Source: Nitrospiraceae bacterium
GTDB taxonomy: Bacteria > Nitrospirota > UBA9217
DNA: 5,408 nucleotides
Assembly (NCBI GenBank): GCA_003454665.1
Contig: DMKB01000089.1
Coordinates: 194 to 5,601 of the forward strand
Direction of reading: 5' to 3'
Shown here one piece after another: positions 1 through 5,408 of the stretch (position 1 is its first letter; each line of letters starts with the position of its first letter). The notes below the pieces were generated by a model that saw only the letters and a list, made by a program, of their open reading frames with translations, did not search any database and was not told where the DNA came from. The translations under genes and the position numbers were made by a program.

Positions 1-480
1 CACACCTATACTTATTCTTACGCAACCCACACTCGCGGCTATTGGTTCACGGCACCCACGGATTTTGTGATTACCGGGTTGCAGGTGCCGGATGAGACAG
101 GCCACGGCCTCCAGAACGTGGAAGTGGTACGCTTCAACCCCGGCGTAATTCCGCCTGCCTACAGCGCGAGCACCAATGCCTTCACTTCCCTTGGACGCGC
201 AGTCGGCGTACCTTCGGCAGGGGTCATTCCGGTGTACATCCCGGTCTCCGCGGGTGAGGTGATCGGTATTCTCGGTGCTGCCGGAGATGCATCGATTATG
301 CATAACTCCTACGGCACAGGCCCGTTCACCAGCGAGATCTTTGGACAGCCCGTCACATTCAGCCGATTAGGGATGCAACATAACGTGGCAGGTGCGCCAG
401 CCAGTGACCTGTGGACTTCGGCAGGCAGCATAGCACGGGTGAAGATGTTCTATGAGCCCAAACGTCAGGCCCCGTTGCCC
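1..480 (+). repeat. Repeat unit 1 of the 161-aa tandem repeat
   Basis: Aligned by the 483-nt period, base 1 corresponds to base 484 of unit 2, so this unit is nearly complete. Its first residues (HTYTYSYATHTRGYWF) align without gaps to FSSTFSNATRTRGYWF of unit 2. It is the most divergent unit in its first third (e.g. TGHG for AGHG, FNPG for FDPG), but from 233 to 272 it is identical to unit 3 (1199-1238). Confidence 0.9.
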
Positions 481-1428
481 GCCTTCAGTTCTACGTTTTC
501 CAATGCGACGCGCACGCGGGGTTACTGGTTTACTGCGCCCACGGATTTTGTGATCACCGGGCTGCAGGTGCCGGACGAGGCAGGGCACGGACTCCAGAAC
601 GTGGAGGTGGTACGCTTCGATCCCGGCGTGTCCCCGCCTGCCTACAGCGCGACGACGAACGCATTCACTTCACTGTGGCGTGGTGTGGGGGCGCCCTCGG
701 GTCAGGTCATACAGGTATCAATCCCGGTTGCTGCGGGTGACGTAATCGGCATCCTCGGCGCTGCCGGTGACGCAACAATGATGCACAACTCCTACGGCAC
801 GGGGCCCTATACGAGCGAGATTTTCGGACATCAGGTCACCCTTGCTCGGATGGGCATGCAGTATAACCTCGCTTCAGCCTCAGCCAGGGATCTCTGGACC
901 GAGAACTCCAGCATCGGCCGGGTGAAGATGTTCTACGGCCCCGCAAATGAGGCCCCGCTGTCCGCCTTCAGTTCTACGTTTTCCAACGCGACGCTCACGC
1001 GGGGTTACTGGTTTACTGCGCCCACGGATTTTGTGATCACCGGGCTGCAGGTGCCGGACGAGGCAGGCCACGGGCTCCAGAACGTGGAGGTGGTACGCTT
1101 CGATCCCGGCGTGACTCCCCCTGCCTACAGCGCGACGACGAACGCGTTCACGTCACTGTGGCGCACCGTGGGTGCCTCCTCGGGAGAGGTTATTCCCCTG
1201 TACATCCCGGTCTCCGCGGGTGAGGTGATCGGTATTCTGGGTGCAGCCGGAGATGCGTCGATGATGCACAACTCCTATGGAGCAGGGCCCTTCACGAGCC
1301 ACATCCTCGGCTACCCGGTAGCGTTCACCCGGATGGGTATGCAGTATAATCTGGTTGTCAACCCGGCCCGAGATCTGTGGACGTCAGCTTCCAGCATTGC
1401 CCGGGTACGGTTGTTCTATATGCCGTAG
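1..1428 (+). CDS. Tandem-repeat protein, probably extracytoplasmic (5' partial)
   Basis: The frame is open from base 1 to the TAG at 1426-1428, so the true start lies left of the window; an internal GTG at 67 lies inside a repeat and is not a credible start. The visible 475 residues are three tandem units with an exact period of 483 nt (161 aa). Each unit has the same landmarks in order: TRGYWFTAPTDF, ITGLQVPDE, NVEVVRF, PPAYSA, IPV.AGEVIGILGAAGDA, MHNSYG.GP, GMQ.N, DLW and a closing F.Y. The pattern of short hydrophobic strands, glycine turns and no cysteines fits a beta-rich extracytoplasmic domain, and I recall similar single or repeated modules in secreted proteins of Bacteroidetes and other environmental bacteria, but I cannot name a family. 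Linkers of about eight residues (e.g. PKRQAPLP) join the units. The C-terminus stops right after unit 3, with no LPXTG, PEP-CTERM or transmembrane anchor. The function is unknown; export is inferred and depends on the unseen N-terminus. Confidence 0.85.
   Translation, partial: HTYTYSYATHTRGYWFTAPTDFVITGLQVPDETGHGLQNVEVVRFNPGVIPPAYSASTNAFTSLGRAVGVPSAGVIPVYIPVSAGEVIGILGAAGDASIMHNSYGTGPFTSEIFGQPVTFSRLGMQHNVAGAPASDLWTSAGSIARVKMFYEPKRQAPLPAFSSTFSNATRTRGYWFTAPTDFVITGLQVPDEAGHGLQNVEVVRFDPGVSPPAYSATTNAFTSLWRGVGAPSGQVIQVSIPVAAGDVIGILGAAGDATMMHNSYGTGPYTSEIFGHQVTLARMGMQYNLASASARDLWTENSSIGRVKMFYGPANEAPLSAFSSTFSNATLTRGYWFTAPTDFVITGLQVPDEAGHGLQNVEVVRFDPGVTPPAYSATTNAFTSLWRTVGASSGEVIPLYIPVSAGEVIGILGAAGDASMMHNSYGAGPFTSHILGYPVAFTRMGMQYNLVVNPARDLWTSASSIARVRLFYMP
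481..963 (+). repeat. Repeat unit 2 of the 161-aa tandem repeat
   Basis: This is a full 483-nt unit. Its first 150 bases differ from unit 3 (964-1113) at only four positions by my reading, whereas its middle part (716-755) differs at many positions from both other units (VSIPVAAGDV against VYIPVSAGEV and LYIPVSAGEV). Confidence 0.9.
964..1428 (+). repeat. Repeat unit 3 of the 161-aa tandem repeat
   Basis: This terminal unit has 154 residues and then the stop, so it lacks only the inter-unit linker. It looks like a mosaic: its 5' part matches unit 2 and its middle part matches unit 1 at nucleotide level. It carries private changes further on (TSHILGYPVAF where units 1 and 2 have TSEIFG). Confidence 0.9.
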
Positions 1429-1482
1429 GAGGTTTTCCTGAAGACATTGGTAACATATTCCTCCTGACGAATAGGCCGGTAT

Positions 1483-1531
1483 AAGCCCTCCAGGCTCAAT
1501 CGGATGAGATTGGGCCTGGAGGGCTTTTCTT
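1483..1531 (+). terminator. Strong intrinsic terminator after the repeat-protein gene
   Basis: A 19-bp stem pairs 1483-1501 (AAGCCCTCCAGG...) with 1508-1526 (...CCTGGAGGGCTT), with a single G-U wobble and a 6-nt GGATGA loop. The right arm runs into a T-rich tail (TTTTCTT, 1525-1531). It lies 54 nt after the stop codon and separates the repeat-protein gene from the respiratory operon downstream. Confidence 0.93.
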
Positions 1532-1626
1532 GTCGCATGAAAAGGATATCTCGTAAAAAGGCTTGGCAAAAAAAATGAGCGCTGTCCATGAATGATCATA
1601 TTCGACCGTTTGATAAAGAGCCAAAA

Positions 1627-1678
1627 GCCGGTATGTATCCATACGTACTTTAGGCATGCAACGTATCTGTATGCCGGC
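1627..1678. repeat. Long imperfect inverted repeat / hairpin
   Basis: The left arm 1627-1646 (GCCGGTATG...ATACGT) pairs with the right arm 1661-1678 (ACGTATCTGTATGCCGGC). Base pairs at the foot are GCCGG/CCGGC followed by AT pairs and G-U wobbles; the head is a perfect 6-bp ATACGT/ACGTAT; the two are separated by a small asymmetric bulge. The loop is 14 nt. No T-tract follows, so it is not a standard terminator. The left arm also contains a nested short palindrome, GTATG-TATC-CATAC (1631-1644). Confidence 0.55.
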
Positions 1679-1754
1679 GCTTATTCGAGTTCCTGGATTC
1701 TATTATTCAAAAAGAAGCCATTTTTTGCTTTGCCTTCGAGCGAGCCCAACAGGC

Positions 1755-1775
1755 GGTATACGTAACGTCCATACC
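1755..1775. promoter_or_regulatory. Inverted repeat upstream of the -35 box, possible operator
   Basis: GGTATACGT (1755-1763) and ACGTCCATACC (1765-1775) form an inverted repeat around a central A, with two extra bases (CC) in the right half. It ends 20 bp before the -35 hexamer, a position usual for activator or repressor binding. The words GGTAT, TCCATAC and ACGT recur in the hairpin at 1627-1678. That it binds a regulator is inference. Confidence 0.35.
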
Positions 1776-1795
1776 TCCACACGTTGAGATTCCTG

Positions 1796-1824
1796 TTGAC
1801 AATTTATTGTACTCCTGCTATTTT
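1796..1824 (+). promoter_or_regulatory. Sigma70-type promoter for the Rieske/cytochrome b operon
   Basis: A perfect -35 box TTGACA (1796-1801) is followed after exactly 17 bp by TATTTT (1819-1824) as the -10 box. Transcription would begin near 1831, giving a leader of only about 20 nt before the Rieske start codon at 1851. The spacing and the position directly upstream of the first operon gene support it. Confidence 0.75.
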
Positions 1825-1850
1825 TACGGTACGTTCTACGGTGAATGTCT

Positions 1851-2264
1851 ATGATCGCTCGACGCGGCTTCCTGCAAATCATTCTCGCGGGCCTGGGCCT
1901 GACCGCCCTCGGCTCCTTCCTCTACCCGTTACTCCGCTATTTTTCGCCGACTGCCGGCGAGGGGGAGGCGGAAAAACTCATCGTCGATAAACGTGAAATT
2001 CCTGTTGGCGGTTCAAAGGACATCCTGTTCCACGGCACTCCCTCCATAATTATTAACAGACCGCAGAAGGGTTTTATCGTCCTCTCGAAAGTATGCACCC
2101 ACCTGGGGTGTCTCATTGATTACGAAAAGGCAAAGAAAAGGTTTCTCTGCCCGTGCCACGCCGGGGTGTTTGATCTCGAGGGCAATGTTGTCTCCGGCCC
2201 GCCGCCGGCGCCGCTGCCGCAATTTGCCCTGAAGATCGAGGGTGACAACCTGGTGATAGGATAA
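1851..2264 (+). CDS. Rieske 2Fe-2S protein of a quinol:cytochrome oxidoreductase
   Basis: This is the electron-accepting iron-sulphur subunit of a cytochrome bc/b6f-type complex. The 2Fe-2S ligands lie in box I CTHLGC (residues 82-87 from this start) and box II CPCH (100-103), separated by the 12 residues typical of these proteins; the proline loop GPPPAPLP follows. The N-terminus, ARRGFLQ then a hydrophobic stretch ending near residue 31, is a Tat-type signal that normally stays as a membrane anchor, putting the cluster domain outside the cytoplasmic membrane. Box II reads CPCHAGVFD: the Ser and Tyr that raise the cluster potential in bc1/b6f proteins (CHGS.Y) are Gly and Phe. At about 137 residues it is short, with a minimal cluster domain. 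I chose ATG 1851 because GGTGA (1840-1844) sits 6 nt upstream; an in-frame ATG at 1845 would add two residues but has no room for that site. It is first in the operon; cytochrome b follows after 2 nt. It is the equivalent of qcrA/petC. Confidence 0.95.
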   Translation: MIARRGFLQIILAGLGLTALGSFLYPLLRYFSPTAGEGEAEKLIVDKREIPVGGSKDILFHGTPSIIINRPQKGFIVLSKVCTHLGCLIDYEKAKKRFLCPCHAGVFDLEGNVVSGPPPAPLPQFALKIEGDNLVIG

Positions 2265-2266
2265 CC

Positions 2267-3358
2267 ATGCTGAAGGCGATCAAAAACTGGATCGAAGTAC
2301 GAATCGGCCTTGACGAGCTGGTCAGGGACCAACTGACGGAGTACCGGATACCGCGGAACATCAATCTCTTTTACAGCCTGGGTACGGTGGCCATTGCCGC
2401 ATTCTCCATCCAGGTGCTGACGGGTATCGTACTCCTCGTCTACTACGTACCCCATCCGGACCACGCTTTCAAGAGCGTCCAGGGAATCATGATGGACGTG
2501 CCCTATGGGTGGCTGTTCCGGCAGGTACACGCTGTGGGCAGCAATCTCCTGGTGATCGTCGTGGCCCTCCATATGCTTTCCGTTTTCTTCATGAAAAGCT
2601 ACGCCAAGCCGAGGGAAATGACCTGGCTGGTCGGGTTCGCCATGCTGTTGCTGACCCTCACTTTCTGCCTCAGCGGCTATCTGCTGCCCTGGAGCCAGTT
2701 GAGCTACTGGGCCACGACCATCGTCACGAACATGCCGACGGCCTTTCCCTATATCGGTGACTATCTGACGGAGTTCCAGCGTGGCAGCAGCCAGGTATCG
2801 GGCGCCACCCTGGGCCGTTTCTTTGCACTCCACGTTATGTTGCTGCCTGCGCTGCTCGTCATGCTGCTCGGGATCCATCTTTTCTTGATTCGGCGGATCG
2901 GCATCTCACGACCGCCCTTTGGCCCGGGCGGACAGGAGCGGGTCGAGTGGACGCAGTTTCACCATGAGAGCTATCCTGACGGTATGCCTTTCTACCCGCA
3001 TTACATTGCGAAGGAAGTGTTCATGATCATGGTGTATCTGTCGGCCATGTTTTTCATTATTGCCTTCCTGCCGACCCTGTTTTCTCCGGCAGACGCCAAT
3101 ATTCCGGCTGACCCCTTCAAGACGCCGGCGCATATCAAGCCTGAATGGTATTTCCTGGCGCCGTACCAGATGCTGCGGGTCATACCGAGCAAGTTTTTGG
3201 GCATTACGCTGCAGATGATCGCTATCACGGTGCTTTTTTTCTGGCCCTTCCTTGATCGGAAGGAAGAGCGGAACATTCTGAAGAGGCCGGTGCTCCTCGG
3301 TGGATTCATCGGAGCGCTTCTCGTGTGGATCGGACTCACGATATGGGGAAATTTTTAA
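2267..3358 (+). CDS. Cytochrome b, b6-type fused with subunit IV-like region
   Basis: This is the membrane subunit that binds two b haems and forms the quinol site; its 363 residues equal cytochrome b6 plus subunit IV in one chain. Haem ligands are H88 and H102 in helix B (14 apart) and H189 and H204 in helix D (15 apart, the b6 spacing; bc1 proteins have 14). The Qo motif PEWY is at 292-295, in KPEWYFLAPYQMLR. Other b6-like stretches are RIPRNINLFYSLG (28-39), KPREMTW (114-120), GYLLPW (137-142) and RRIGISRPP (209-217). I count seven likely membrane helices, four before residue 210 and three after 250, so the eighth helix of bc1 cytochromes is absent. Residue 37 is Ser where b6 has the Cys that holds haem c_n (FYSLG against FYCLG). 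An AGGA (2258-2261) serves ATG 2267. It lies 2 nt after the Rieske gene, and its end overlaps the pentahaem gene. Equivalent of qcrB or petB+petD. Confidence 0.95.
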   Translation: MLKAIKNWIEVRIGLDELVRDQLTEYRIPRNINLFYSLGTVAIAAFSIQVLTGIVLLVYYVPHPDHAFKSVQGIMMDVPYGWLFRQVHAVGSNLLVIVVALHMLSVFFMKSYAKPREMTWLVGFAMLLLTLTFCLSGYLLPWSQLSYWATTIVTNMPTAFPYIGDYLTEFQRGSSQVSGATLGRFFALHVMLLPALLVMLLGIHLFLIRRIGISRPPFGPGGQERVEWTQFHHESYPDGMPFYPHYIAKEVFMIMVYLSAMFFIIAFLPTLFSPADANIPADPFKTPAHIKPEWYFLAPYQMLRVIPSKFLGITLQMIAITVLFFWPFLDRKEERNILKRPVLLGGFIGALLVWIGLTIWGNF

Positions 3359-4197
3359 GACAGAGTAGTGTCCTGTTCATCGTACTCGTTCTTGCCGTTC
3401 CTGTCCTGGCAGGGTACCGGGACATCGCGAGCAATGCGATCGTCAACCAGGCGGTTGTGGAAAGCGAGATCGAGAACCTGTGTCTGACCTGCCACGAGTC
3501 GGCCATGATGGACGAAAAACGCCGGAAAATCCCCGGTGAGTGGAGAGCAAGCTGGCATTTCCAGAATGATGTTTCCTGCCATAACTGCCACGGCGGTGAT
3601 CCCCAGGACGCGGCTCTGGCCATGTCGCCGGAGCGGGGCTTCGTCGGCGTACCGAAGTATCAACGAGTGCCCGCGTTCTGCGGCACGTGCCACATCGGTA
3701 TCCTGAAGAATTATCTCGCGAGCGGCCATGGAAGGGCGCTCATGGAGAACGGCAGCGGACCGAACTGCGTTACCTGCCATGGCGCGCATAACATTCAGAA
3801 GGCGACCATCGACATCATCAATGAAAATCGGTGCTCCCAATGCCACTCCTATGATCGGGCGAAGGAAATGAAACATGCCCTCTCCCGGACAGAACAAAAA
3901 ATTGAGGATATCGAAGCATCGATAACCCGATTGAAAGCCGCCCGCGTGTTCACTGAGGAAGAGGACAAAGAGGTCTTCCGTACGCTGGCCGAATTCAGGA
4001 CCCTCTTCCACGTCGTTGATGTGTCCCTCGTGAAGGACAAGACAGACGACTACCTGAAACGCCTCGGCGTCATCGACAAAAAGTTACAGGGGATATTCAG
4101 TGAACTCGATTCTCGCAGGAATTTCTCAGTCTTTCTTCTGCTTATTTTCGTTGGCATGGCGATTACCGGGTATCTCCTTTCAAAAACGTACTCCTGA
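3343..4197 (+). CDS. Pentahaem c-type cytochrome with C-terminal membrane anchor
   Basis: This is probably the c-type electron acceptor of the Rieske/cytochrome b complex. From ATG 3343 (284 aa) there are five CxxCH sites: CLTCH 47, CHNCH 79, CGTCH 113, CVTCH 142 and CSQCH 164. The N-terminus MGKFLRQSS, followed by a hydrophobic core ending VLA-G near residue 24, is a Sec signal, so the haems are periplasmic. Histidines outside the motifs (H72, H129, H149, H178) could be distal haem ligands. Residues about 178-258 have no Cys, are rich in Glu, Lys and Arg, and look helical or coiled-coil; a membrane helix (about 263-279) ends the protein and should anchor it. It is unrelated in layout to cytochrome c1 or f, which carry one haem. 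A GTG at 3325, 6 codons upstream in frame, is an alternative start with GGAG 10 nt before it. Either way the gene overlaps the cytochrome b end (16 nt from ATG 3343), indicating translational coupling. I know no gene symbol for it. Confidence 0.9.
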   Translation: MGKFLRQSSVLFIVLVLAVPVLAGYRDIASNAIVNQAVVESEIENLCLTCHESAMMDEKRRKIPGEWRASWHFQNDVSCHNCHGGDPQDAALAMSPERGFVGVPKYQRVPAFCGTCHIGILKNYLASGHGRALMENGSGPNCVTCHGAHNIQKATIDIINENRCSQCHSYDRAKEMKHALSRTEQKIEDIEASITRLKAARVFTEEEDKEVFRTLAEFRTLFHVVDVSLVKDKTDDYLKRLGVIDKKLQGIFSELDSRRNFSVFLLLIFVGMAITGYLLSKTYS

Positions 4198-4212
4198 GCT
4201 GACTTTTCACCC

Positions 4213-4241
4213 ATCATTTATCGCGAGATCTCATGAATGAT
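4213..4241. repeat. Weak AT-rich inverted repeat between the operon and cstA
   Basis: ATCATTTAT (4213-4221) and ATGAATGAT (4233-4241) pair over 9 bp with one T-G mismatch, around an 11-nt centre holding the palindrome GAGATCTC. A pyrimidine-rich CCTGTCTTTCTT follows. It could be a weak terminator or an operator, but the stem is too AT-rich to call a terminator with confidence. Confidence 0.3.
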
Positions 4242-4291
4242 CCTGTCTTTCTTACATTGCATTGTTCTCAATAGCGAAAGAGGGAACTGAT

Positions 4292-5408
4292 ATGAACTCT
4301 TTGGTCCTTGCTTTACTGATGATCGTCGGCTATATCCTGGCCTATCATACCTACGGTAAGTTTCTTGCCCGAAAGATATTCAAGCTGAATCCCGAGGCCG
4401 TCTGCCCGAGCACGGCGCTCCGGGACAATCACGACTACATTCCTACACGCAAAGAGATCCTTTTCGGTCATCACTTCACGTCCATTGCAGGGCTGGGGCC
4501 GATTGTGGGTCCGGCCATCGCCATCATCTGGGGATGGGTGCCGGCAGTTCTCTGGGTCTTCTTCGGCTCCATCTTTTTCGGAGCGGTCCATGATTTCGGC
4601 GCCCTCGTCGTGTCCCTGCGGGCAAACGGCCGGTCCATCGGCGATCTTGCATCGGATGTCGTCAATAAGCGGGTCCGGACCCTGTTCCTGTTGATCATCT
4701 TCTTCGAACTCTGGCTCATCATCGCTGTCTTTGCCCTGGTCATTGGTATCCTCTTCACCTTGTATCCCATGGCAGTGATTCCCGTCTGGTTCGAGATCCC
4801 CATCGCCCTTGCACTCGGCTATCTTATTTACAAGAAAGGCATGGACGCCTTCTGGCCAAGCATTGCCGCAGTTGTCGTAATGTACGTGACCGTGATCATC
4901 GGCACCCATTATCCCGTTGATCTGTCTGCCATGCTCGGCATGAGCGCGAAATCAGCGCTGATCACGTGGATCCTCCTCGTTCTGGTGTTGAACGCGTGGC
5001 TGGCGTCGAGCCTCCCGGTGCAGACCCTTCTGCAGCCCCGGGACTACATTAATTCTCATCAGCTTATGGTGGCCATGGCGCTCCTGGTCGTAGGTGTGCT
5101 TGTGGCCCATCCGGCGGTTGTCGCGCCTGCCACCAACTTCGCGGCCCAGGGCGCGCCGCCGATATGGCCCTTCATCTTCGTGGTGATCGCCTGTGGGGCC
5201 ATCTCCGGATTTCACAGCCTCGTCAGTTCCGGCACCTCATCGAAACAGTGCGACGCCGAATCCAGCTCCCTGTTCATCGGCTACGGCGGCATGATGATGG
5301 AAGCGACCCTGTCGGCCCTGGTGATCGTTGCTGTTGCCGCGGGGCTCGGCATGGGACTGACCGGAAAGGGAGGGGAGAAAGAGTGTAGACGGTGGTCGCC
5401 GTATCATT
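4292..5408 (+). CDS. cstA: CstA-family carbon starvation protein / pyruvate-peptide transporter (3' partial)
   Basis: This is a multi-pass inner-membrane transporter of the CstA family; studied members import pyruvate or peptides during carbon limitation. The frame opens at ATG 4292 and runs 372 codons to the right edge without a stop. Family landmarks are GHHFTSIAGLGPI (59-71), the following GPAIAIIWGW, FGAVHDFGAL (96-105), LPVQTLLQPRDYIN (241-254), SGFHSLVSSGTSSKQ (305-319) and GYGGMMMEA (330-338). The visible part has repeated hydrophobic membrane segments starting at residue 3. Family proteins are considerably longer, so a substantial C-terminal part is missing. The ribosome binding site AGAGGGA ends 6 nt before the ATG. 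It lies 94 nt after the pentahaem gene on the same strand; I see no clear promoter or strong terminator in the gap, so read-through from the respiratory operon is possible. The substrate cannot be told from sequence alone. Confidence 0.95.
   Translation, partial: MNSLVLALLMIVGYILAYHTYGKFLARKIFKLNPEAVCPSTALRDNHDYIPTRKEILFGHHFTSIAGLGPIVGPAIAIIWGWVPAVLWVFFGSIFFGAVHDFGALVVSLRANGRSIGDLASDVVNKRVRTLFLLIIFFELWLIIAVFALVIGILFTLYPMAVIPVWFEIPIALALGYLIYKKGMDAFWPSIAAVVVMYVTVIIGTHYPVDLSAMLGMSAKSALITWILLVLVLNAWLASSLPVQTLLQPRDYINSHQLMVAMALLVVGVLVAHPAVVAPATNFAAQGAPPIWPFIFVVIACGAISGFHSLVSSGTSSKQCDAESSSLFIGYGGMMMEATLSALVIVAVAAGLGMGLTGKGGEKECRRWSPYH

Larger units (their letters stand above)
1532..1795. other. Gene-free intergenic region
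   Basis: About 260 bases between the terminator and the promoter of the Rieske operon. I see no credible coding frame with a ribosome binding site here. The stretch is AT-richer than its surroundings and contains a long imperfect hairpin (1627-1678) and a smaller inverted repeat (1755-1775), so it is probably regulatory or holds a small transcript. I recognise no tRNA, riboswitch or known small RNA in it. Confidence 0.6.

Noticed and set aside
1..1428. Tandem repeats as a possible CRISPR array or insertion element
   Set aside because: The repeat unit is 483 nt, coding and in frame throughout, with no short direct repeats separated by unique spacers and no transposase.
1561..1580. Possible sigma54 promoter (TTGGCA followed by A-tract and GAGC)
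   Set aside because: The GC element is two bases too far from the GG element for the strict -24/-12 spacing, and no gene starts just downstream.
1384..1599. 71-codon minus-strand frame across the end of the repeat gene and the terminator
   Set aside because: It runs through a strong terminator stem and into the end of a real gene, and its product has no recognisable features.
1784..1990. 68-codon + strand frame overlapping the start of the Rieske gene
   Set aside because: It begins upstream of the promoter -10 box and reads through the Rieske signal region in another frame, giving a low-complexity Pro/Arg product.
2120..2878. 252-codon open frame on the minus strand opposite cytochrome b
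   Set aside because: It lies antisense to a gene with firm motifs. Its product is rich in His, Gln, Glu and Arg with no recognisable domain, as expected of a shadow frame in a GC-rich membrane-protein gene.
3355..4011. 218-codon minus-strand open frame opposite the pentahaem cytochrome
   Set aside because: The + strand carries five CxxCH motifs, a signal peptide and a membrane anchor. The antisense product shows no domain and no clear ribosome binding site.
1587..4242. 11-base word CATGAATGATC present at 1587-1597 and again at 4232-4242
   Set aside because: The flanks do not match, the word is short and AT-rich, and its two settings differ, so it is not evidence of an attachment site or element boundary.
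4313..4909. 198-codon minus-strand open frame opposite cstA
   Set aside because: The product is dominated by Asp, Glu, His and Gly, typical of the complement of a hydrophobic transporter. The + strand matches CstA over its whole visible length.

Overview
The window carries, all on the + strand, the 3' part of a tandem-repeat protein gene, a complete three-gene operon for a Rieske/cytochrome b quinol oxidising complex with a pentahaem c-type cytochrome, and the 5' part of a CstA-family transporter gene. The combination of a b6-type cytochrome b, a Rieske protein with features of a low-potential (menaquinol) cluster, and a multihaem cytochrome in place of cytochrome c1 or f suggests an anaerobic or facultative respiring Gram-negative bacterium, such as a Desulfobacterota/deltaproteobacterial or Nitrospirota lineage. 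That placement is inference from gene content. No marker in the window fixes the taxon.

Layout. 1-1428: open reading frame entering from the left edge, made of three 161-residue repeats that are probably extracytoplasmic, closed by a strong intrinsic terminator (1483-1531). 1532-1795: no gene seen; it holds a long imperfect hairpin (1627-1678) and a smaller inverted repeat (1755-1775) just upstream of a near-consensus sigma70 promoter (-35 at 1796-1801, -10 at 1819-1824). 1851-4197: Rieske protein, cytochrome b (2-nt gap) and pentahaem cytochrome c (start overlaps the end of cytochrome b), evidently one transcription and translation unit. 4198-4291: short gap with a weak AT-rich inverted repeat. 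4292-5408: cstA, cut by the right edge.

How the genes work together. The Rieske protein and cytochrome b should form the quinol-oxidising Qo site (PEWY motif, 2Fe-2S ligands, four haem b histidines). The membrane-anchored pentahaem cytochrome would take electrons from the Rieske centre and pass them to periplasmic carriers, the job done by cytochrome c1 or f elsewhere. CstA imports pyruvate or peptides in studied bacteria and is probably a neighbour rather than a part of the complex. The most notable points are the Ser at the position that binds haem c_n in b6f-type cytochromes b, the missing Ser/Tyr hydrogen-bond donors in the Rieske protein, the unusual pentahaem partner with a C-terminal anchor, and the mosaic similarity between the tandem repeats in the first gene.
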